DNA of 64,000 nt from the NCBI GenBank assembly GCA_012729115.1, contig JAAYDR010000014.1, forward strand, positions 1-64,000. Reading direction: 5' to 3'. Below the pieces are notes generated by a model. That model worked only from the letters and a program-made list of their open reading frames with translations. It was not told the DNA's origin and made no database searches. Each line of letters starts with the position of its first letter. The first letter of the stretch is position 1. Shown here one piece after another: positions 58,428 through 64,000 of this stretch. A program made the translations under genes and the position numbers. This DNA comes from Clostridiales bacterium. Lineage in GTDB: Bacteria; Bacillota; Clostridia; Christensenellales; Aristaeellaceae.

Positions 58428-60194
58428 GTGAGAAACGAGAAAAAGGCGCTGCGGGCCTTTCAGGAGATCCGCAGGCAATATCCCCAGCTCAAACAGCAGG
58501 CCGCCAGCTCCAAAACCCGCAACCTCTTTCACCAGGAGGCTGTGATCCGCAACAAACTGTGGCTGCTGCAGACCCTGGCTCCGATGGATCCTCCAGGCTA
58601 TGAGGCTGTGTATCACCAGTATGTGGATTTGCTGGGGGATCTGTCGGGCCGGCTGCTGGACAGGTACAACCGGAAGAACAGCACCTCCTACGAGCTGGAA
58701 GCGGTGATCAGGGGGCACATGCGGGAATACCTGCGCACCGGAGTCATGGCGGTGCTGGCGGCCTACCACATTCCCCAGCGGGTGCGGGAGGAGTTCCGCA
58801 GGCTGCTGCCCAGGGCTCCCCACCTGGAGTACCCGGCGGCCAGGGCCATGCACCGCAAGTTCATCCTTCACCTGGGGGACACCAACACCGGCAAGACCTA
58901 CCAGGCTCTGGCCCGGATGATGGAAAGCCCACGCGGCATTTACCTGGCGCCCCTGCGGATACTGGCACTGGAGAACTTCGAGCGGCTGAACCAGGAGGGC
59001 GTGCCCTGCGACCTGCTCACCGGGGAGGAGGAAATCCGCGTACCGGGAGCCAGGCATCTGTGCTGTACCGTAAAAATGGCCTCCCTGAAGGGCGGGGAGC
59101 AGGGACCCTGGGAGGTGGCCGTCATTGACGAGGCCCAGCTGCTGGCGGATTCCCAGCAGGGGGACGCCTGGACCCGGGCCATCCTGGGGCTTTGCTGCCC
59201 CGAGATTCACCTGTGCGGCGCGGCTCTGGCCAAGGAGCAGCTGATCCGCATGATCCGGGACTGCGGGGACGACTACGAGCTGAAGGAATACGTCCGTTCC
59301 GTCCCCCTGATGGTGGAAGGCGCACCGGCCCGGCTGAACCATATTGGGGCCGGGGACGCCCTGGTGGCCTTCTCCAAGCGGGAGGTGCTGAATCTCTCCG
59401 CCATCCTTAGCAGCAAAGGCGTGCCCAATCACGTGATCTACGGGGATTTGCCCCCGGCCGTACGCCGGATGCAGTACGAGGCCTTTCTGGCCAGCCCAAA
59501 GCCGGTGCTGGTGGCCACCGATGCCATTGGCATGGGGGTGAACCTGCCCATCCGGCGGCTGATCTTCACCCAGCAGGAGAAGTTTGACGGGGAAAGCTTC
59601 CGGCCCCTCACCCCCCAGGAGGTGAAGCAGATTGCCGGGCGGGCAGGCCGCCTGGGCATCTACGACGTGGGGTATGTGGCCTGTCTGGGAGGCGGCGTGG
59701 ACTTTATCCAAACCATGCTGGACTGGGAGGATGAGCCCATTCCCCAGGCAGTGGTGGGCCCCAGCGAGGCCATCCTGCGCATCGGCCTGCTGCCTCTGCG
59801 GGAGAAGCTGGCCCTGTGGAGCCTTCAGGAGGAGCACCTGCCCTATTACCGAAAAAAGGACCTGCGGGAGGCCCTGGCAATCCTGGATCTGCTAAAACCC
59901 TTCCGCCTGCCGGAGCCGGTGCAGTGGCATCTGATGCGCATTCCCTTTGACGCGGAACATCCGGACCTGGCCGCCCAGTTTCTGCAGTATGTGCGCCTGC
60001 GCTTTGAGGAGGGGGCAAGCCAGCTCCCCCGGCCCGTCAACCCCTGCCGGGAACTGTCCGACTGGGAACTCTATTACCGGCAGACCGACCTGTACTATGC
60101 TTTTTCCAGAGCCATGGAGATGCCTATGGAGGAGGATTGGTTGCGGGAGATCCGGATCAAAATCTGCAAGGAGATTCAGCGGTATATCACCTGA
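58428..60194 (+). CDS. Suv3-like DEAD/DEAH-type RNA helicase
   Basis: A 588-residue superfamily 2 helicase. A helical N-terminal region (~1-135) precedes RecA-1 with Walker A LGDTNTGKTYQAL, YLAPLRILALE and DEAQ (VIDEAQLL), and RecA-2 with ATDAIGMGVNLPI, QIAGRAGRLG and an arginine-finger region. A Suv3-type C-terminal domain follows. GDTNTGKT plus APLRLLALE is the signature of the mitochondrial/proteobacterial Suv3 group, which unwinds RNA for degradation. No RNase partner is adjacent. The start is GTG at 58428 with GGAAAGGG upstream. Its last codons overlap the convergent kinase gene by 19 bp. Confidence 0.85.
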   Translation: MRNEKKALRAFQEIRRQYPQLKQQAASSKTRNLFHQEAVIRNKLWLLQTLAPMDPPGYEAVYHQYVDLLGDLSGRLLDRYNRKNSTSYELEAVIRGHMREYLRTGVMAVLAAYHIPQRVREEFRRLLPRAPHLEYPAARAMHRKFILHLGDTNTGKTYQALARMMESPRGIYLAPLRILALENFERLNQEGVPCDLLTGEEEIRVPGARHLCCTVKMASLKGGEQGPWEVAVIDEAQLLADSQQGDAWTRAILGLCCPEIHLCGAALAKEQLIRMIRDCGDDYELKEYVRSVPLMVEGAPARLNHIGAGDALVAFSKREVLNLSAILSSKGVPNHVIYGDLPPAVRRMQYEAFLASPKPVLVATDAIGMGVNLPIRRLIFTQQEKFDGESFRPLTPQEVKQIAGRAGRLGIYDVGYVACLGGGVDFIQTMLDWEDEPIPQAVVGPSEAILRIGLLPLREKLALWSLQEEHLPYYRKKDLREALAILDLLKPFRLPEPVQWHLMRIPFDAEHPDLAAQFLQYVRLRFEEGASQLPRPVNPCRELSDWELYYRQTDLYYAFSRAMEMPMEEDWLREIRIKICKEIQRYIT

Positions 60195-61816
60195 AAGGGC
60201 GCCTCGTCCAGCTGCTCCTGGGTAGCCGGCCGCAGAGCCTCGCCCAGCTCCACCTCCTTCAGCGCGGGGTTACCCAGCATCGGTGTCAAATCCCCATCCG
60301 TCACTTCCGTCAGACTCAGCCGCTCCAGGGAACCCAGCTCCCCCACTCCCCTCAGGGTATGCAGGGGAGCTCCGGACAGCCTCAGGCTTTTCAGCCCGTC
60401 CAGGCCCTGCAGTGATTCCAGGGAAGTGATGAAGGTCTTCCCTGCATCGATGTGGGTGAGAACCGGACACCCGGCCAGGGGAGACAGATCCGCCACCCTG
60501 GTGCCATAAAGACAGACTTCGGCAAGATAGGGCAAAGAGCCCAGGGGTGTGATGTCCGAAACCGGGTTGTGCCGCAGGTCCAGGATGCGCAGGGCAACCA
60601 GACCCGTCAGGGGGCTCAGATCCGCAATGTCCTCACCGGCCACAAACAGGATGCTCAAATTTTTAAGTTTTTTCATGTCCTCCAGGGAGGTCATGCCCCC
60701 GTTGGGGCTGGGAGCCTCCTTGCGGGCACGCTTATCGCACAGGGCGTTGAAGCTTTCCGGGTCCGGCAGGGGCTGATCCCCATAGATGAAAAGCTCCGTT
60801 ACGCTGAGAAGATCCTTTTCCCGGAGGGGCTCCTCCGGGAAAAGGCCCAGGGTCATGCGCACCGCCTGTTCCACCAGCGGTTCCCGGAAGACCACAGCCT
60901 CCGGGGCTCTTAAAAAGCCGGCGCTTTCCGCATACCGGCCCAGGCAGAACCCGATGCCCAGGCAAAGCAGGCATGCCAGCACCGCGCAGCTCCATCCCAG
61001 GATACGCCTTTGCCTGCGGCCGTCCAGGGCCAGCAGGCCGGCGCGAACCCTGGCCGCCGTGGCATAGCGGTCCCGGGGGGCAAAGGCCGTGCATTTTTCC
61101 ACAATATGCCTCAAACGGCGGTTGGCAATCCCGGGAAGGATCAGCTCCCGCTTGCATTCCCCGGTAAGCAGCCAGCCCAGCAGGATGCCCATGGAAAACA
61201 GATCTGCCCTGGCATCGGTCTGGGCATAGCCGTATTGCTCCGGGGAGGAAAAGTTTTTGGTGCCGCAGGACACGGTATCCTCCGCCTTGCTTGGGTCAAA
61301 CAGCCGGGAGATGCCAAAGTCGATCAGCCACAGCTCCCCCTGGGGGTCCACAATCAGGTTCTGGGGCTTGATGTCCCGATGGATGACCGGGGGCACGCGC
61401 CCATGGAGATAGGCCAGGATGTCACACAGGGACAAGGCCCACTCCACGGCCTTCTCCTGCGTGGGCTTGCACCGTGCCACAAACCGGTCCAGGGGCATGC
61501 CTTCCACATACTCCCGCACAACGCACAGGTAGTTTTCGTTTTCAAACTCCCCCACAAACCGGGGCAGGCCGCGATGATCCAGGCTTTGCAGAATCACCGC
61601 CTCCAGGGTGCGGAAGGGCGCATCGGTTTTTACATAGCACTTGGCTACGTAAAACAGGCCCGTTTCCCGCTGCTTTACCAGAAGGGTTTCACAGGTTTCG
61701 TTATGGGAAAAGCACTCAAAGGGCTCAAACTTCGCCAGAAAATCCTCCGGATACTGCTGGTCGCCACAGGCCGCCTGGAGGGTTTCCCGGAAGGCATCAC
61801 CCCTGTCATCCTTCAT
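60176..61816 (-). CDS. Transmembrane Ser/Thr protein kinase with leucine-rich-repeat ectodomain
   Basis: A 546-residue Hanks-type kinase. Kinase domain ~1-260: ATP-binding Lys in FYVAKCYVK, catalytic loop VIHRDIKPQN, metal loop LIDFGIS and SSPEQYGYAQTDARADLFSMGILL all present, so it should be active. A single membrane segment follows (~275-297, ILGWSCAVLACLLCLGIGFC). The outside part has a cap module (VEQAVRMTLGLFP...LREKDLLSVTELFIYG) and ~6 SDS22/internalin-type LRRs (LRILDLRHNPVSDITPLGSL). PASTA domains typical of PrkC are replaced by LRRs. The start at 61816 has GGAGGTGAGCGCC; it overlaps the HTH gene by 11 bp. Confidence 0.9.
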   Translation of the reverse strand: MKDDRGDAFRETLQAACGDQQYPEDFLAKFEPFECFSHNETCETLLVKQRETGLFYVAKCYVKTDAPFRTLEAVILQSLDHRGLPRFVGEFENENYLCVVREYVEGMPLDRFVARCKPTQEKAVEWALSLCDILAYLHGRVPPVIHRDIKPQNLIVDPQGELWLIDFGISRLFDPSKAEDTVSCGTKNFSSPEQYGYAQTDARADLFSMGILLGWLLTGECKRELILPGIANRRLRHIVEKCTAFAPRDRYATAARVRAGLLALDGRRQRRILGWSCAVLACLLCLGIGFCLGRYAESAGFLRAPEAVVFREPLVEQAVRMTLGLFPEEPLREKDLLSVTELFIYGDQPLPDPESFNALCDKRARKEAPSPNGGMTSLEDMKKLKNLSILFVAGEDIADLSPLTGLVALRILDLRHNPVSDITPLGSLPYLAEVCLYGTRVADLSPLAGCPVLTHIDAGKTFITSLESLQGLDGLKSLRLSGAPLHTLRGVGELGSLERLSLTEVTDGDLTPMLGNPALKEVELGEALRPATQEQLDEAPFQVIYR

Positions 61817-62267
61817 GGCGCTCACCTCCGTCCAGCAACGTCAGCCCCAGCCTGTCCAGCAACTCCTGGACCTGGAGCAGGGTTTTTTCGTCATGCAGGC
61901 AGCGCATGATGGCAGCATCCCGTAGGATCTTGGGATAGAGCGGGCTTTTCTCCCCCATCTTCAGCAGCGCCTGGGCCTCCACCACGCTCAGTTCCAGCCC
62001 GAAGCAGATCTGGATCAGCTTGTCCCGGGAGGGTTTGCGGGTGCCGTTAAAGAGCTGGTATCCATAGGTCCGGTCCAGCCCTGCCAGGCGTATCACCTCC
62101 CCGGCCGTCCTGCCCTTTTCTCTGCACAGCCCCGCCAGGTAATAGCAAAGCCGGGGGGTGGTCATCCAGGCGGCATTGTCCTGCAGAAAGGCATCAAAAT
62201 CCGGAGCTTCAAAAAGCCTGCGCTGAAGGGTATGGGTGGTTTGCGCCTGCCCGGGGGGCTTGGCCAT
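61806..62267 (-). CDS. Helix-turn-helix (XRE-like) protein
   Basis: A 153-residue protein. The central part (GRTAGEVIRLAGLDRTYGYQLFNGTRKPSRDKLIQICFGL region) is a Cro/C1-type HTH in which GLDRTYGYQLFNGTR is the turn and recognition helix. Flanks are helical. It overlaps the kinase gene and is upstream of it on the same strand, so the two are translationally coupled, a pairing that suggests HTH-kinase signalling. The start at 62267 follows AAAGGAGACAAGGGAC; ATGs at 62297/62330 lack a site. Confidence 0.8.
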   Translation of the reverse strand: MAKPPGQAQTTHTLQRRLFEAPDFDAFLQDNAAWMTTPRLCYYLAGLCREKGRTAGEVIRLAGLDRTYGYQLFNGTRKPSRDKLIQICFGLELSVVEAQALLKMGEKSPLYPKILRDAAIMRCLHDEKTLLQVQELLDRLGLTLLDGGERHEG

Positions 62268-62367
62268 GTCCCTTGTCTCCTTTGTATCGCGGTCCATGGG
62301 AAAGAGGATCTGTTTTTTATTATACTCCATCCGGACCGGGAGGCAAGGGACAAGGCCCCATTCTTTC

Positions 62368-64000
62368 CTATTTTATCTCAAAATCCTTTCCGGTAAGCCG
62401 GGGATAAATCTCCGCCACAGGGGAGAAATCCTTGATGGGGTTCTCACTGAGCAGCAGTTCCGTCAGGTTCGCCAGACCGCTGAGGGGCTTGATGGACTTG
62501 ATTTTATTGGCACCCACATTGAGGGTGATCAGGTTGGTCAGCCTGGCCAGGGGCTTCAGGTCCGAGATGGCATTGCTGAAAGCCCGCAGATGGTTCAGCT
62601 GAGTCAGGCCGGCCAGCTTTTTGATATCCTTGATCTTGTTCCAGCTGATGTCCAGGCTTCTCAGGTTAATGAAATATTCAATGCCGTCCAATTTGGTGAT
62701 CTGTGAGCCCTTGGGGAACTTCTCCTGCCATTCGTTGCCCAGGTTGAGGAAGTCCACCTGCGCCGCGTCCAGGGCGGTGATGGGCCCTTCAGGCCTGTTC
62801 ATGGCTTCCCGGACGCGCCTCTCCATCACCTTGTCGGCAAATTTGATCACCTTGTCGGGTTTTTCGGGGTAGAGGAAGTCATCGGGGATGCCGGAGGCAT
62901 CAGCCTGGCCTTCCGGTTCGCCTTCGGGCTGGCCATTTTCAGCCGGCTCCCGGTACAGCTCCAGGGGCTTGTCCGGATCGAAGTCTGTGCCGCCCTTCTT
63001 CATGTTCTGCATCATGTCCTTGAAGCCGCCGGCATCCGTGGTAAGGTTGTAGTTGACAAACAGAATATTGAGATTTTTAAGCCCGTACAGGGGGCTCATA
63101 TCCGTGATCCGATTGCGGGAGACATCGAGAAAGTGGAGGTCCGCAAGGGCTTTCAGCGGGGTAACGTCCGTGATCTGATTGCCCGGCAGCTCCAGATACT
63201 CCAGCTGCGTCATGCCGGATAGCGGGGTCAGGTCGCTGACCCTGGAATCCGTAATGGCCAGCACCGTCAGCCTGCCAAGGCCTGAAAGCGGGGTCAGGTC
63301 GCTCACCTTGGAGACAAAGATATTCAGCCGTTCCAGGTTCGCACAGGCGGACAGGGCGGTAAGATCGGCCACCTCTGGCCACATCTGTTCCACGCCCCCC
63401 TGGATCTCCCGGATCCGGTATGTGTCCCGGTAGGTGAGCGGCCTGTCATGAACACCGGCAACCTCCCGCAGAATTGCCTCCAGGGCGGCATCCGTTATGG
63501 GCACCGGTTGCTCAGGATTTTCCGGCTTCAGCGGAGCTTGAATGTCAAACACCTGCCCCAGCTCAAAGTCCTTTTCCTCCAGCTGGGGATAGATCTTTTC
63601 AATGGGGGTGTAATCCGCAATGGGGTTGTTGGACAGGTTCAGTAAAACCAGATGGGTCATCCCGGCCAGGGGACCGATATCATCGATTTCGCAGCTGGAC
63701 AGGTACAGATGGTCAATGAGGGTGAGCCCTGCCAACGGGCTGATGTCGCCCAGCGGGTTGTTTGCCAGGTTCAAAAAGCTCAATTTGGTGAGGTCGCTGA
63801 GAGGGCTCAGATCCCGGATGCCCCCATCAAACAGGGTCAGGCTCTCCAGGTTGGTCAGCCCTGACAGGGGACGGATGTCGCGGATGAGGTTGTTGCCGCC
63901 AAAGTTGAGACTGCGCAGTTCCGTGAGGGTGGAAAGAGGGCTCAGGTCGCCGATGCTGTTAAAGCCCGCATCCAGATCCCGCAGACTGAGAAAGGCTTCC
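62368..64000 (-). CDS. Leucine-rich-repeat protein (5' end beyond the window)
   Basis: At least 543 residues are visible; the reading frame continues past the right edge, so the start and any signal, membrane or kinase domain are unseen. It holds three blocks of ~22-residue SDS22/internalin-type LRRs (LRSLDISWNKIKDIKKLAGL; LEYLELPGNQITDVTPLKAL) separated by cap modules of the form F.DK.MERRVREAMN...ITALDAAQVDFLNLG and ITDAALEAILREVAG. An acidic Pro/Gly linker (ENGQPEGEPEGQADASG) divides the blocks. The same cap module occurs in the kinase ectodomain. It lies 100 nt upstream of the HTH-kinase pair on the same strand. Confidence 0.88.
   Translation of the reverse strand, partial: EAFLSLRDLDAGFNSIGDLSPLSTLTELRSLNFGGNNLIRDIRPLSGLTNLESLTLFDGGIRDLSPLSDLTKLSFLNLANNPLGDISPLAGLTLIDHLYLSSCEIDDIGPLAGMTHLVLLNLSNNPIADYTPIEKIYPQLEEKDFELGQVFDIQAPLKPENPEQPVPITDAALEAILREVAGVHDRPLTYRDTYRIREIQGGVEQMWPEVADLTALSACANLERLNIFVSKVSDLTPLSGLGRLTVLAITDSRVSDLTPLSGMTQLEYLELPGNQITDVTPLKALADLHFLDVSRNRITDMSPLYGLKNLNILFVNYNLTTDAGGFKDMMQNMKKGGTDFDPDKPLELYREPAENGQPEGEPEGQADASGIPDDFLYPEKPDKVIKFADKVMERRVREAMNRPEGPITALDAAQVDFLNLGNEWQEKFPKGSQITKLDGIEYFINLRSLDISWNKIKDIKKLAGLTQLNHLRAFSNAISDLKPLARLTNLITLNVGANKIKSIKPLSGLANLTELLLSENPIKDFSPVAEIYPRLTGKDFEIK

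Noticed and set aside
1-64000. tRNA, rRNA, insertion sequences or prophage genes
   Set aside because: I looked for tRNA clover-leaf ends, transposase motifs and terminal repeats and saw none that I could support.

Overview
The window looks like chromosomal DNA of an anaerobic, fairly GC-rich Bacillota (class Clostridia), most likely a gut bacterium. The dgt-dnaG-rpoD cluster with a short Firmicute-type sigma-A, sigma-A promoters, strong AGGAGG ribosome binding sites, frequent TTG/GTG starts, TRAP and ABC sugar uptake systems, intracellular glycosidases and a selenium/molybdenum purine-degradation locus all fit. The exact genus cannot be read from the window.

1-17.5 kb: anaerobic purine degradation, closely matching the E. 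coli ygeW-to-xanQ region. The left arm (+) carries mocA, ssnA, ygfK, hydA, an FAD-less two-domain xdhD-type dehydrogenase and an NCS2 xanthine/urate permease. The right arm (-) carries dpaL (ygeX), ygeY, ygeW and carbamate kinase. A YheO-type regulator is divergent from dpaL, with a palindrome between two consensus promoters. A purine riboswitch points leftward out of the window, and ssnA has a structured leader ending in a terminator (candidate riboswitch). 17.5-18.1 kb: a nitroreductase.

18.2-24.6 kb: uronate catabolism (kduD, kduI, TRAP dctQ/dctM/dctP, cupin) divergent from an FCD/GntR regulator. 24.8-30.8 kb: GH2 mannosidase, MFS transporter and GH3 glucosidase. 31-35 kb: rpoD, dnaG and dgt. 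35-36.4 kb: GH1 glycosidase.

36.4-42.1 kb (-): the most unusual locus. One promoter and two tandem c-di-GMP-I riboswitches precede three exported proteins with SipW/TasA-type signal peptides (one Pro/Thr-rich), a SipW signal peptidase, an ABC-type ATPase that has lost its nucleotide-binding motifs, and an ABC-2-like membrane protein fused to a signal-peptidase-like domain lacking the catalytic Ser and base. I read it as a c-di-GMP-controlled matrix fibre or appendage system with a pseudo-ABC/pseudo-peptidase assembly part.

42.2-49 kb: a DUF3795 protein, a phosphatidyltransferase pseudogene with an internal deletion, an HD protein, a ChvE/GguA/GguB sugar ABC transporter, a cupin and a lipoprotein. 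49.2-56.6 kb (-): a GntR-controlled ribose-type ABC transporter with a Tm-1-like (UPF0261) protein and a PEP-hydrolase-family TIM barrel, probably an uncharacterised catabolic pathway. 56.9-57.6 kb: a Crh-like HPr (no active-site His) overlapping methylglyoxal synthase. 57.6-60.2 kb: a TfoX-C protein, a 61-residue protein and a Suv3-like helicase. 60.2-64 kb (-): a transmembrane Ser/Thr kinase with LRR ectodomain, an HTH protein and a large LRR protein running off the right edge.
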